From Elusimicrobiaceae bacterium (GTDB lineage Bacteria; Elusimicrobiota; Elusimicrobia; Elusimicrobiales; Elusimicrobiaceae): a stretch of DNA of 64,000 nucleotides. The stretch spans positions 234,134 through 298,133 of the forward strand of contig JAFYXM010000010.1 in NCBI GenBank assembly GCA_017546175.1, given 5' to 3'. Positions 1 through 8,959 of this stretch are shown one piece after another. Under the pieces are notes generated by a model. That model was not told where the DNA came from. It made no database searches and saw only the letters and a list, made by a program, of their open reading frames with translations. Position 1 is the first letter of the stretch, and every line of letters begins with the position of its first letter. The translations under genes and the position numbers were made by a program.

Positions 1-785
1 ACAATCTGGGCTTCAATCAAAATTTGGGGAGGTTTGATATCCAATTCAGCCAAGATGTTTTCAATCTGAGAGAAAACTTCCGCCACATCGGTAATGATGA
101 GCTTATTGGTTCTGGGATCTACGGCAATGCGGCCCACAGGAGACAACATACTCTTTACGATACCGATAATTTCAGCCGTACCGGAATAAGCATCGCCACC
201 GCCGTTGGAGCCGGAACCGGACATACCGTCGGAGGAGCCACCGCCGAAAGAAGAACCGGAAACGCTGGATACGTCCTGAGACATAATATTGCTCATTTCG
301 CTGGACGGAGAGCCAATGGATTGTAAAGAAATATAGCTCAACGTATAAATTTTAGTAATCGTATCCGGCGCATCATTGGAACGTTTGGTGACTACATAAC
401 TGTCACTTTTACCAATACGCTGGTACGTTAAACCATGCACGCGAAGCAAGGTATCTAAAGCTTCACGAACTGTTACTTTAGTCAAAGAAGCGGTTACCTT
501 TTTATTGGCAAACTCTTCGCTCATGATAAAGTTAATCTGGGCTTGAGTCGTAATGCTGTTGAGGAAGGCCGATATGGGTACGTTAGAAACGCGAATGGAC
601 ACTTTGCGGTCCAACGGAGATGCAACTTCCGTTTCTTTGTACAAATCCGGCTCCCCGGCTAACTTTACGGTTTCTTCAGCCGAGATAGTGGTAGCCTCCG
701 CCGCAGCATTTTGAGCTGCAACAGGAAGGGCACTGGTTCCGGCCGCTAAAAGCAAAGCCAGAAAAACTCCTAACCGATTTTTCAT
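1..785 (-). CDS. pilQ: Type IV pilus secretin PilQ, N-terminal part (runs off window)
   Basis: Outer-membrane channel of the type IV pilus machine. Only about the first 261 residues are inside the window; the C-terminal secretin barrel lies beyond base 1. Translation from the ATG at 785 begins MKNRLGVFLALLLAAG, a signal peptide ending near AAQNAAA. A compact domain with the signature VSNVPISAFLNSITTQAQ then looks like the secretin/TonB short N-terminal (N0) domain. An N1-like segment (IYTLSYISLQS, IIGIVKSMLSPVGRIAVDPR) follows, interrupted by a Gly/Ser-rich linker typical of secretins. It is the last visible gene of the pilMN-pilO-pilP-pilQ order, 29 bases after the PilP-like gene, with AGGAGG in front of the ATG. 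GspD or another secretin cannot be excluded from the N-terminus alone, but the neighbours indicate PilQ. Confidence 0.85.
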   Translation of the reverse strand, partial: MKNRLGVFLALLLAAGTSALPVAAQNAAAEATTISAEETVKLAGEPDLYKETEVASPLDRKVSIRVSNVPISAFLNSITTQAQINFIMSEEFANKKVTASLTKVTVREALDTLLRVHGLTYQRIGKSDSYVVTKRSNDAPDTITKIYTLSYISLQSIGSPSSEMSNIMSQDVSSVSGSSFGGGSSDGMSGSGSNGGGDAYSGTAEIIGIVKSMLSPVGRIAVDPRTNKLIITDVAEVFSQIENILAELDIKPPQILIEAQI

Positions 786-814
786 CTATCCTCCTATAAT
801 ATAAACGGCGAATG

Positions 815-1654
815 TTACTTCAATTGTACTTTCTTAGTAAATCTTTGGCCTTTGTACGTAAATACCACAGACTCCGGCAATACCTGTACAATGCGCGCAC
901 CCAACACAGTGCTGCCGACAGTGTACACTTTATCACCGATAAACACTTCCTGTCCGATAATACCATTGATGCGGATTTTTCCGCGAATTTCACGAGAAGG
1001 ATCGCGTAAGCGTTCCAACTCCAATTGACGTTGACGTTCAATTTCAGCCAAACGGCGGCGTTCTGCTTCAATTTTACGCTGACGCTCAGCTTCAATTGCA
1101 CGCAATCTCTCTTCTTCACGGTGTTTCAACAACAAAGTATCATCAGCAGAAAGGGTTGGATCTCTATCTGTCGGCGGAGTAAATAAGACCTTAATTTCTT
1201 TTTTCTGTGGCGCTTGCTCCACGCTCTTAGGCGTTTCACGGGCCGGCTCAAATTTTTCTTCCGTTCCCGCCGGAGCAGAAGCAATTTTTACAGGCTCTGC
1301 CACTACAGCCGTAGAAGCCTTCGTTTCTGCCACGGCCACCGGAGCCACTGCCTCTGCGGGAAGAGGTTTTACTTCTTCCGTATTCACTTTAGTTTCTTTC
1401 TTTGCCGCAGCGGGAGCACTCTTTTTAGCCGTTGCTTTCTTTGCAGCAGAAACCGCCTTTTTTTGGGGGGCCGCTTTTTTCTCAACCGGAGCAGCGGCCT
1501 CTTTTTCGGCAGCTACCAACGGAGATTTTTCTTCAAATAAAGTCTCCTCCGCCGGAAGCATCAAATCTGGCACTTCGGGCGCCACATCTATCGCAGCAAA
1601 AACCTGAGGTGTAAACGCTGCTAATAAGGTTAAAAATAATAGATTCTTTTTCAT
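815..1654 (-). CDS. pilP: PilP-like type IV pilus assembly protein with long Ala/Lys/Glu spacer
   Basis: 279 residues. A signal peptide (MKKNLLFLTLLAAFTPQVFA) is followed by about 140 residues of Ala/Lys/Glu/Pro-rich low complexity, a charged coiled-coil stretch near 175-215 (repeats of AE.ERQRKIE), and a small beta-rich C-terminal domain at 215-279. That domain has the pattern RINGIIGQEVFIGDKVYTVG, seen in PilP/GspC-type homology-region domains. In the pilus machine PilP links the inner-membrane PilN/PilO pair to the PilQ secretin, and this gene sits exactly between pilO (its ATG directly follows the pilO stop) and pilQ. The usual PilP lipobox is absent; the protein has a plain signal peptide instead. 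Assignment rests on position and the C-terminal domain; the spacer is unusually long. Confidence 0.7.
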   Translation of the reverse strand: MKKNLLFLTLLAAFTPQVFAAIDVAPEVPDLMLPAEETLFEEKSPLVAAEKEAAAPVEKKAAPQKKAVSAAKKATAKKSAPAAAKKETKVNTEEVKPLPAEAVAPVAVAETKASTAVVAEPVKIASAPAGTEEKFEPARETPKSVEQAPQKKEIKVLFTPPTDRDPTLSADDTLLLKHREEERLRAIEAERQRKIEAERRRLAEIERQRQLELERLRDPSREIRGKIRINGIIGQEVFIGDKVYTVGSTVLGARIVQVLPESVVFTYKGQRFTKKVQLK

Positions 1655-2278
1655 TTATTTTCCCCCCTTAGCATCTTTAAACAGGGTTTTGGCAATTTTT
1701 TCTTTCGGGAAAATAGTATTAATTTTCATACTGACTTCGTTAGAACCCAAATTCTCCGTATCTTTCTTCAAAGAAAATTCGGAAACTTTCAAATATTCTT
1801 CCTTATTTTCAATATTTGCCAAAAGCTGCCCTAATTGGTTGTATGAAATTACCGCATTCATAGGAATGCTTACCACCGTATAACCGGCATTAGTCGTATT
1901 TTCACTTTGTTCGGAACCCAATTTGGGGGTAATGCCTGATTCACGGGTAACCGCTACAATCTGACGCAACAACCAATCATTCTTCGCTTCCATATCCGGA
2001 AAGCGAGGCTCTAATTTTAAAAGCTTTTCTTTATTAGCCAAATATTCTTTTTCGCTTTTTTGCTGCGTTTGCACGGCATCTATTTGACCGTGGATTTTGC
2101 TATCTTTCTCTTGCAAAGCTTGATTACAATAGCGAAATCCCATAAAGACTATGATAATCACTACCGCTTGCTTGAGGAACAGCTTAAAGTTTCCCTCTTC
2201 AGCCACGGTCTTAATATCATTTAATCCTTTTTTAATGGACTCAAGGATTTTATTGGGTTTCTTCACAGATTTGTTCAT
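1655..2278 (-). CDS. pilO: Type IV pilus inner-membrane protein PilO
   Basis: Bitopic inner-membrane protein of the pilus alignment subcomplex. I place the start at 2278 rather than at the upstream start at 2302, because the 2278 ATG overlaps the pilMN stop as ATGA and is preceded by AAGGAGGG. The protein is then 207 residues: a charged cytoplasmic tail, one membrane segment around residues 38-53 (LKQAVVIIIVFMGFRYC), a coiled coil (about 60-95), then a ferredoxin-like periplasmic domain with the PilO-type segment ISYNQLGQLLANIENKEEYLKVSEFSL. It lies between the PilM-PilN fusion and the PilP-like gene, the conserved order. Sequence similarity between PilO proteins is always weak, so the call leans on topology and position. 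Confidence 0.8.
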   Translation of the reverse strand: MNKSVKKPNKILESIKKGLNDIKTVAEEGNFKLFLKQAVVIIIVFMGFRYCNQALQEKDSKIHGQIDAVQTQQKSEKEYLANKEKLLKLEPRFPDMEAKNDWLLRQIVAVTRESGITPKLGSEQSENTTNAGYTVVSIPMNAVISYNQLGQLLANIENKEEYLKVSEFSLKKDTENLGSNEVSMKINTIFPKEKIAKTLFKDAKGGK

Positions 2279-3891
2279 CTTGAGGTCCCTCCTTGTCCAC
2301 AAGTAAACACAAAAGACGTTTCTGTTTTAGGTCTTTCCTCGTTTCTTCCGACAGACTGTCTATTACCGGCAGTGGTTGCGTTGCCCAAAGCCAAGTCTTT
2401 GTATTTAATATCGCCCGTTTGACCACATAAGCCTTTAATGGCGGGCTGTTCCAAAAGCTTGGTTCTAAAGACACGTCCTAAAGCCAAATCTCTGTCAGAA
2501 TTTCCAGTTTTTACAGAACCTTCCAAAATTAATTGGCGGTTACTATTTCCTTTAGCCGGAAAATCTTCTTTATAAGAGAGACTGGTAATCCACACATTCT
2601 CCGGAATGGCGGCCACGATATCCACCAACAACGGCGTGGACGGAATATTTTTAAGCAATTGTTCCAAATTGCCGTTCTGCGTTTTAATACGGCTTAAATT
2701 ATTTTGAATTTGAGAAGCCGTTAAACCGTCAAAATCTGCAATCAGCTTTGAATTTTTACGTTTAGCAGCATTCAACTCTTGCTGGCTTGCTTGTACGCCC
2801 CACCATGCTTTTCCCAACAATAACAGGAATACAAGCACGACCACACCGGTAATCTTCCAAGCCATCAAGCCGGCATTAAACTCATACTCGCTCAAGCGAT
2901 TGCGCTTAATGAAATCTAAATCCGGCGTCTTGGAATCATAAAACTTCATACTGGCACCGATAGCGGCAATTTCTCCGGCGGACTTGGTTTCAATACCATA
3001 TACTTCCCGCAAGTCCCATTTACGCACCGGTTTTTTAGATTCCGCCTCCAATAAAGGAGTCCAATTTTCAGATTCAGCGCCCATGATGACCGCTTCTTCA
3101 AACGGATCTTTCTCCAACTGTTTGGCAATAAATTCCGTACAATTGGAAATTTCCAAACGGCGGCGCTCCACCGGTAAAGAACCCGCGATTTCCACTTCTC
3201 TCATGAGTACGGGAACATTGTGATTGGTAAACACAAAGTTTGCCCAATTATTCCCAAAGAAAGAATAAATTCTACCGCAGTCACCCACGGCCTCTTTATC
3301 ACTTTCACAGAAAGCACGACTTAAGGAAAGAGGAGCCGTTTCAATCGCCACCGGATCCAAGCCAACCGATTTTAACCCTTTTTCCAAATGCTCCACAATC
3401 GTTTTCGGAGTCATGGTAAAAATAACACCTAAACGTTTCTGTTTGGTAGCGGCCGTTTCAAATTCGTACACGTGATAGGCATACATCGTTTTTTCAAAAG
3501 GAAAATGAATGTATTTGCGAGCCTGCAAAGGAATCGCTTCTTTCCAATGCTTTCTCTCAATCATCGTCGGAATTACAAAATGGCGCAAAATAGAGAAAGA
3601 CGGAGCCAAAGAAACAACCACCTTCCTTCCGTTCCATTTCTTTTTGGCAGCCACTTTTGTTAATGCTTCCAGCCAATTTTCAGATGCAAAGAAACCATCG
3701 TTGAGCTCTAGCGGCTTTAACTGGCTGCGATCTACAGAAGAAACGGGTACACGCAACAAAGACTCCAACACAATCCCGCCGTCTTTTCGGCTGCTTTGCG
3801 CGATGTACATTTCATCTAGACCTATGTAAAGCCCCAATGCTTCCGGATGGGCTTTCATATTTTTGCCTATCAAAGATTCTGCAATACTCAT
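2275..3891 (-). CDS. pilM: PilM-PilN fusion protein
   Basis: 538 residues, combining two proteins that are separate in most pilus systems. Residues 1 to about 335 resemble PilM, the actin-like cytoplasmic ATPase (LGLYIGLDEMYIAQ, AIPLQARKYIHFPFE, AAIGASMKFY). A membrane segment follows at about 343-363 (MAWKITGVVVLVFLLLLGKA). The rest looks like PilN: a coiled coil and a domain containing LVDIVAAIPENVWITSLSYKE. In separate systems the first residues of PilN bind the PilM groove; here the tether is covalent. The ATG overlaps no upstream gene (27 bases after the OmpA-like gene) and the stop overlaps pilO. The strongly diverged ATP site means ATPase activity should not be assumed. Confidence 0.85.
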   Translation of the reverse strand: MSIAESLIGKNMKAHPEALGLYIGLDEMYIAQSSRKDGGIVLESLLRVPVSSVDRSQLKPLELNDGFFASENWLEALTKVAAKKKWNGRKVVVSLAPSFSILRHFVIPTMIERKHWKEAIPLQARKYIHFPFEKTMYAYHVYEFETAATKQKRLGVIFTMTPKTIVEHLEKGLKSVGLDPVAIETAPLSLSRAFCESDKEAVGDCGRIYSFFGNNWANFVFTNHNVPVLMREVEIAGSLPVERRRLEISNCTEFIAKQLEKDPFEEAVIMGAESENWTPLLEAESKKPVRKWDLREVYGIETKSAGEIAAIGASMKFYDSKTPDLDFIKRNRLSEYEFNAGLMAWKITGVVVLVFLLLLGKAWWGVQASQQELNAAKRKNSKLIADFDGLTASQIQNNLSRIKTQNGNLEQLLKNIPSTPLLVDIVAAIPENVWITSLSYKEDFPAKGNSNRQLILEGSVKTGNSDRDLALGRVFRTKLLEQPAIKGLCGQTGDIKYKDLALGNATTAGNRQSVGRNEERPKTETSFVFTCGQGGTSR

Positions 3892-3918
3892 AATAAACCC
3901 TTATTATTTTTAAAACAA

Positions 3919-5715
3919 TTAATATTGTTCAAACGGCATATCGTACGGATTATTTACCCCTTGAGCAGGAGCCGCTGCCGGCTGAGCTGCAGCTGCATAC
4001 GGATCTGTTACCCCATAGTCACCGGCGGGAACTGCATTTTGCTGAGCATAAGCATCGGCCGCTTGGGTAGCGGGAGCTTGCGCGGCAAAAGGATCTACAA
4101 TTTCCGGCTCGGCAACGGTCGGTTCTTCCTCTTTCGGAGCACTTTTCATCGTGCGACCGGGACGAGTCCATAAGCGGGCGGTTTTATAATCCAAATTTTC
4201 TTTCGTAGCAGAAGCGACTTCTTTTTTCGTTTCAGCTTTCTTTTGAGTGGTGCAAGCCACTTCAACCTGACGGCGAACCGTGCGTTTTCCGCCTTGTACG
4301 TCCGTAGCAGTCAACACTAACGTATAGGTACCGCAGGCCAATTCAGGCCCGATTACACCTTTGCGTCCGTTCCACAATACTTGATGATACACAGGAGCAT
4401 AACCTTCCAACTGACGTACCACATAGTAGGTATCATTACCGCTGTGTTGGATAATCTGGAACAACCAATTATCAATCGGATCTACCGTTTCAATGACGGA
4501 GAAATCAATCACAAAAGCTTCTCCGGCGGCAGGATCAATTTTGTTGCTCACCGGCACTACAGCCATACTCAACATCGGCAATTTATTAACGGAAGCAGCT
4601 TCCGGTACAGAGGCCGGCAAATCGGCTTCAAAATCAAAGACAATAGACAAACCGTCCAAATTGGCAAATTTGGCAGGAGGCTCTTGGTCATACAAGCCCA
4701 TATTGTAGCTTAATTTACCAGAGGACAAGCCTTTATGCACCAAGTAAGAGTTCAGCGCCATCGCCTGACGGATACCGGCTAAAGTAATGTTGTCGGTGTA
4801 AGAGCCCGGAGGAAGAATGGTGTATCCGGCACCTTGGGTCAAAGCCATCAAAGTATAGACATCTTCTAACACAGGCAAAGCTTCCGTGCGGAATTTGTAT
4901 CCGTTGAATAAAACTTCGCTGTCAATGTCAATAGCATCGGGCAAACCGTTGCGGAAATAAATTCTCACACCTTGCGTTTTTTCCAAACGGGCAATCACGG
5001 CCGCTTTCATACTGTCAAGCTTCTGACTGGTATAAATTTGGCGAGCTCTCAACGCAGCCGGAGAGGTCAAATCTGTAAAAGTAGAAGAAGATGTTTGAGC
5101 CGCTTCGGCCAGTACGGCTTCTTGCTGAGCAACTGCGGCATCTTGCACTTCTTGCGCTTTTTGTTGAGCAAGCAATGCTTCTTCCTCGGCTTTAGCCTGC
5201 AAAGCAGCTTTCTGCGCGGCTAATTCTTCGTCTAACTGAGCTTGTAAAGCGCGGGCATCTGCCTCCGCTTGAGCTTTTTTAGCCGCCAAAACTTCCGCCT
5301 GTTCTTCTACATCAGAGGCCACTTCCGCAGCCACGGCTTCTACTTCATCTGCCACAGGGGCGGCTTGAGCCTCTAATTGTGCTTGCAATACGGCAGGATC
5401 CTGCCCCGGTTCTAAACGTTGAGCAACCCCTTCTTCAAAATTGACATCCACTTCCACCGGATCCTGAATACCACCCATACGGCTGTGAATTAAGTTGATA
5501 TATTGATTAGCTTCGTCTGCTTGCGTACGGGAACCGTTGACTAAAACTTCAATCAGGTATTCCATGGCTTCTTCGTCCTTATTTTGGGCGTAAAGCTCTT
5601 TGCCTTTTTCTAATTGTTTGGCAGCAGAAGCAGCAAACAAAGCAGGACCGCCGGCCAAAATAAAGGCCAGCAGGGTAACTAAAATTTTCACTTTCATTGC
5701 GTTTAATATTCTCAT
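3919..5715 (-). CDS. Secreted TPR/OmpA-like protein heading the pilus operon
   Basis: 598 residues. It has a signal peptide (hydrophobic run ILVTLLAFILAGGPALFA), a short TPR-like helix pair (30-75, GKELYAQNKDEEAMEYLIEVL), and a long Ala/Glu/Gln coiled coil (about 110-205). An OmpA/MotB-like peptidoglycan-binding domain follows (about 240-365; IDIDSEVLFNGYKFRTEALP and TDNITLAGIRQAMALNSYL). Next is a FlgD/Ig-like beta domain (about 375-490; WNGRKGVIGPELACGTYTL), then a disordered Pro/Ala/Gln tail. It is the first gene of the pil operon and probably anchors the apparatus to peptidoglycan, a role played by FimV- or TsaP-like proteins elsewhere; that part is inference. An alternative start is the ATG at 5697, which gives a cleaner signal peptide. 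Neither start has a good Shine-Dalgarno sequence. Confidence 0.7.
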   Translation of the reverse strand: MRILNAMKVKILVTLLAFILAGGPALFAASAAKQLEKGKELYAQNKDEEAMEYLIEVLVNGSRTQADEANQYINLIHSRMGGIQDPVEVDVNFEEGVAQRLEPGQDPAVLQAQLEAQAAPVADEVEAVAAEVASDVEEQAEVLAAKKAQAEADARALQAQLDEELAAQKAALQAKAEEEALLAQQKAQEVQDAAVAQQEAVLAEAAQTSSSTFTDLTSPAALRARQIYTSQKLDSMKAAVIARLEKTQGVRIYFRNGLPDAIDIDSEVLFNGYKFRTEALPVLEDVYTLMALTQGAGYTILPPGSYTDNITLAGIRQAMALNSYLVHKGLSSGKLSYNMGLYDQEPPAKFANLDGLSIVFDFEADLPASVPEAASVNKLPMLSMAVVPVSNKIDPAAGEAFVIDFSVIETVDPIDNWLFQIIQHSGNDTYYVVRQLEGYAPVYHQVLWNGRKGVIGPELACGTYTLVLTATDVQGGKRTVRRQVEVACTTQKKAETKKEVASATKENLDYKTARLWTRPGRTMKSAPKEEEPTVAEPEIVDPFAAQAPATQAADAYAQQNAVPAGDYGVTDPYAAAAQPAAAPAQGVNNPYDMPFEQY

Positions 5716-5759
5716 AGACTAGTTGGTTGCCCCTTTGTTAATTAAACAACACACACTTC

Positions 5760-5787
5760 ATTATATCAATTTACATTTCTTTGTAAA
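5760..5787 (-). promoter_or_regulatory. Promoter for the pilus operon
   Basis: Read on the minus strand: TTTACA (5787-5782), a 16-base spacer, then TATAAT (5765-5760). It lies about 45 bases upstream of the first pil-operon start and just downstream of a terminator-like hairpin at 5800-5824, the expected arrangement for a new transcription unit. Confidence 0.6.
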
Positions 5788-5799
5788 GCACAACGCACG

Positions 5800-5824
5800 C
5801 GAAAAACGGGCGCGCGCACCCCGT
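5800..5824 (-). terminator. Rho-independent terminator after the O-antigen-ligase gene
   Basis: On the minus strand ACGGG, a GC-alternating loop, then CCCGT followed by TTTTT. The stem is only five base pairs plus possible GC pairs inside the loop. It separates the gene ending at 5895 from the pil promoter. Confidence 0.5.
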
Positions 5825-5894
5825 AAAGATTATTAGAGCAAATAAATATACCTTCTGGCAAGCAGATTTTGCTCTTTTTTGCGAAATAAAAAAA

Positions 5895-8501
5895 TTATTT
5901 TCCTTCTAAACGCTCTAACCGACGGGTAGCCGTTTGATTTTGAGGATAATAAAACAATACGTTTTGCAAGTATTTTTTAGCACTTTGCGTATCTTCGGCC
6001 TGTTGCAACAAAGAGGCCAAGGCCAAATTGGCCGATAAATCGTCCGGATATTTTTCCAATACTTGTTCCAAAAGTTCTTTAGATTTAATATCATTGCCCG
6101 TCAGCATAAAATAACGTGCCAACAAAATTGAACCGTTGGTATCTTGCGGATAAACCTCTATGTATTTCTCCAACTGTTCACGCAACTTTTTAAGTTTTGT
6201 TTTAGAAGATCCTTGAATATGATTGACTTGATCATAATAATCTTGCAATTGTTTGGCTTGTGCCAATACTTCCGGTTGCTCTTCTGTTTTATCGTAGAGT
6301 TTGGATAAGCTTCTTAACAAAGATTTATCCAACGTATCAATTGTCAGGGCTTTTTTATAAATAGTTTTGGCGTATTCTTTTTCGCCGCGTTTTAGGTAAA
6401 TATCCCCTACATCGTGCCAAAGGCTGGTATCGTAAGGAAACAAATCTAAACCTCTTTCCAAAATAGTCATGGTATCTTGGTCCGCATAAATCACGTCTTC
6501 TCTCACCAGTTTGCCTAACGTTTCGTAAGCACTTAAATTAAAGGGGTCCAAGCGCAAGGTTTCGCGCAAGTATCGTACGGCTTTGGCATTGTCTTTAGCT
6601 CCCAAGGCAGCCACGGAAGCATGATAATATACTTGGTCATAATAAGCTGCTGCCGCCATAGATTTTTCAAACGTTTGCAAAGCCTTCTCATAATTTTCTT
6701 GAGAAAGCAGCAAATTACCCAATCTAAACCCCGCCTCCGTATTGGCCGGATACAAACGCTGCGCACCGGACAAATCTTTTTTAGCTTCTGTCCATTGTCC
6801 TGCCGCCATATTTTTTTGACCGCGGAAAGAATAGAATTGACTGGATAGCACAATGCTTTGCCAAGCCACAATGGATATCGTTAAAGCCAAAATAGCCAAG
6901 GCTACCGTCTTGGTAACGGGGTTGGCAGACACTTCAATATTCGTTTCGGCGCGCCCCACACCGCTCACTTCCGCTCCGACGATCCACCAAAATATAAACG
7001 CAGGTACTACGGTATGCAGAGAAATATTGAGCATGTTGTCGGCCAACATCGCCAAAATACCGCAAAAAAGCGCTTGCAAAAGTTGTTTTTTGTCCCCCTC
7101 TTTTTTTCGGGCAGCAAAATCACGCACTTCCAAGAAAAGTACCATAAACATAAAAAGAAAAAGCCCCACCCCCACAATACCGCCTTGAGCCAATTGAAAG
7201 AAAATTTCATTATGAGGAGAATTAGTTACGGTTTTTAACTCGCGCAAATTAGGGTGCATCAGTAAGGTTTGCGGTTGAGTACGTGCAAACGCCGTCTGAA
7301 AATTGCCCAATCCGGCCCCCATGACAGGGCGGTTTAAAAAGATTTCTTTAGACACATCCCACATAAACAATCGCTGATGCAAAGAAGTAAAAATTTTATC
7401 GCGGGAAATATCCAAGGTAATGCTGGCCGGCGTTACTTGGCTCACTTCTGCTACGCGCTTAACCAATGCTTCGCGCGAAGTTTGCATAAAGACAGGTAAA
7501 TACGTCACGGCAATGCCCAAAACTACCAACCAAAACACACGGCCTTTGCGTTGCCAAATCAAACTGCGCAACGTACCGAACATCCACATCATCACAAGCC
7601 CCACCGCTGCGGCTATCCAACAGGAGCGGCAAAGCCCGAATGATAAGTAAAACAGATATACCAATACTAAAAAGCCATATACGCAAATATCTTTGCGGCT
7701 TTCGGTGCGCATATAATACACCAAAAGCGCCGGCAAAAGCATCACCACAAAAGAAGACAAAAAGTTCGGGTTTCCAAAGGTAGAAAAGGCACGGCTGGCA
7801 AACTGGTGCATGTCAAACGGCCACAAGATATCCAGTCCAAACCCTTGAAACACCCCATACATACATGCCAGCGCACAAGCCACAAAGCTGAGTACCAGCA
7901 CATTTTCCTGCGTGAGTTTGCTCAGCACTCTTGTACCCAGCCAAATGCCCACCACCCACAGCACCAGGCCGTACCAATCAAACACACGGGCAAAAAAACC
8001 GTCTCCGGCGATATTGGTTTTCAGCTGAGGTAAAAGCAACCACAAGGCTCCCCACGCAATAAACAGCAAAATATAATTGGTCTTGCTTTCAATCACTCCG
8101 CTAAATACTACGTTTTTGCTGATTACATACGCCCCTAATGCCACAATGAGCAAAAGAGAGCCGAAGTCCAACAAATTATAAAAAAGTGTTTGGCGCAAGT
8201 ATTGCGGGGCTGCAGACACGGCGGAAAGCCAACTTACGGCAGCAGCCAAGATGTAAATGACAAAAGCCAAATCAAAAAAGGTACGCGTAAAATTAATGTG
8301 TCCTGCCCGCAAAAACCGCACGGCAGACACCCCATACATAGCAGCTAACAATATATATAAGAGCACACTTTGCACGGTAAAAGGGTTGGAGGTTAAATCG
8401 GTAAAGAAAAGCAGCGGCACCGCCAAAAAACAAGCAGACAGCAATGCACGCATAATTTTGATATAAGGTCCTTCGGCGACGGTTTTGGTAAGTTGGAACA
8501 T
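5895..8501 (-). CDS. O-antigen ligase/polymerase-family membrane protein with C-terminal TPRs
   Basis: 868 residues from the ATG at 8501, chosen over an upstream TTG at 8525 because GGGAG precedes it. Residues 1 to about 540 contain a dozen hydrophobic segments. The large periplasmic loop carries the Wzy_C-type signature GAGLGNFQTAFARTQP and SPHNEIFFQLAQGGIVGVG, the loop used by O-antigen ligases and Wzy polymerases to move undecaprenyl-linked glycans. Residues about 560-868 are a series of TPR helices (EAGFRLGNLLLSQENYEKAL, NLALASLLQQAEDTQSAKKY). The same fusion of a ligase-like core with TPRs is known in large bacterial members of the family. The acceptor (lipid A core, pilin or another protein) cannot be told. 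Monocistronic by position. Confidence 0.8.
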   Translation of the reverse strand: MFQLTKTVAEGPYIKIMRALLSACFLAVPLLFFTDLTSNPFTVQSVLLYILLAAMYGVSAVRFLRAGHINFTRTFFDLAFVIYILAAAVSWLSAVSAAPQYLRQTLFYNLLDFGSLLLIVALGAYVISKNVVFSGVIESKTNYILLFIAWGALWLLLPQLKTNIAGDGFFARVFDWYGLVLWVVGIWLGTRVLSKLTQENVLVLSFVACALACMYGVFQGFGLDILWPFDMHQFASRAFSTFGNPNFLSSFVVMLLPALLVYYMRTESRKDICVYGFLVLVYLFYLSFGLCRSCWIAAAVGLVMMWMFGTLRSLIWQRKGRVFWLVVLGIAVTYLPVFMQTSREALVKRVAEVSQVTPASITLDISRDKIFTSLHQRLFMWDVSKEIFLNRPVMGAGLGNFQTAFARTQPQTLLMHPNLRELKTVTNSPHNEIFFQLAQGGIVGVGLFLFMFMVLFLEVRDFAARKKEGDKKQLLQALFCGILAMLADNMLNISLHTVVPAFIFWWIVGAEVSGVGRAETNIEVSANPVTKTVALAILALTISIVAWQSIVLSSQFYSFRGQKNMAAGQWTEAKKDLSGAQRLYPANTEAGFRLGNLLLSQENYEKALQTFEKSMAAAAYYDQVYYHASVAALGAKDNAKAVRYLRETLRLDPFNLSAYETLGKLVREDVIYADQDTMTILERGLDLFPYDTSLWHDVGDIYLKRGEKEYAKTIYKKALTIDTLDKSLLRSLSKLYDKTEEQPEVLAQAKQLQDYYDQVNHIQGSSKTKLKKLREQLEKYIEVYPQDTNGSILLARYFMLTGNDIKSKELLEQVLEKYPDDLSANLALASLLQQAEDTQSAKKYLQNVLFYYPQNQTATRRLERLEGK

Positions 8502-8613
8502 AAAAAATCTCCCTTTTTTAATCAAGGTTTTTTATATTGTAGTTTTTTTGAAGAAAAAGGCAAAATTTTTTTGCCTCCCCCGCAGAAGTGCAGGGGGTTA
8601 AAAAAAGGAAGTT

Positions 8614-8886
8614 TTATTTAATGCGGGTGTAAGGATCATCGCAAAGAGAACGGCAAATGCCAATAAATCGCAAAATGCACCAAAGCACGATGGCGGCAAG
8701 AAGTATTTTTCCGGCCAAGGGATGAGCTTGGTAAAAACGCATAAATAAGCAGATTATTACCATTACTAAAATCACTAACACTATACCCAAAAATTTAAGC
8801 CCGGCCATGCTGGCGTTTCTGATAACAGGAACACCGCCGCGGCGCCAAGGCATCATAATAATCGGCAATAATTCTATTCGTCTCAT
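8614..8886 (-). CDS. Small hypothetical membrane protein
   Basis: 90 residues from the ATG at 8886, which is preceded by AAAGGACC; a longer reading upstream to 8937 lacks any support. A basic N-terminus (MRRIELLPIIMMPWRRGG) is followed by two predicted membrane helices (about 29-49, GLKFLGIVLVILVMVIICLF, and about 56-75, AGKILLAAIVLWCILRFIG) and a short polar tail containing two Cys. I do not recognise the family. It has its own candidate promoter and lies alone between the O-antigen-ligase gene and the structured RNA region downstream of tig. Confidence 0.6.
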   Translation of the reverse strand: MRRIELLPIIMMPWRRGGVPVIRNASMAGLKFLGIVLVILVMVIICLFMRFYQAHPLAGKILLAAIVLWCILRFIGICRSLCDDPYTRIK

Positions 8887-8920
8887 TTTTTGGTCCTTTT
8901 TATGATTCGGCAGGTGTTTT

Positions 8921-8950
8921 ATTTTACTCTTTATCACAAAAATAAATCAA
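8921..8950 (-). promoter_or_regulatory. Promoter for the small membrane protein gene
   Basis: Minus strand TTGATT (8950-8945), 18-base spacer, TAAAAT (8926-8921), about 34 bases upstream of the ATG at 8886 and immediately after the terminator hairpin at 8969-8990. Confidence 0.5.
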
Positions 8951-8959
8951 GTCTAAACA

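Noticed and set aside
1214..1540. Plus-strand frame opposite the PilP-like gene
   Set aside because: Arg/Phe-rich shadow of the Ala/Lys/Glu-rich spacer on the minus strand.
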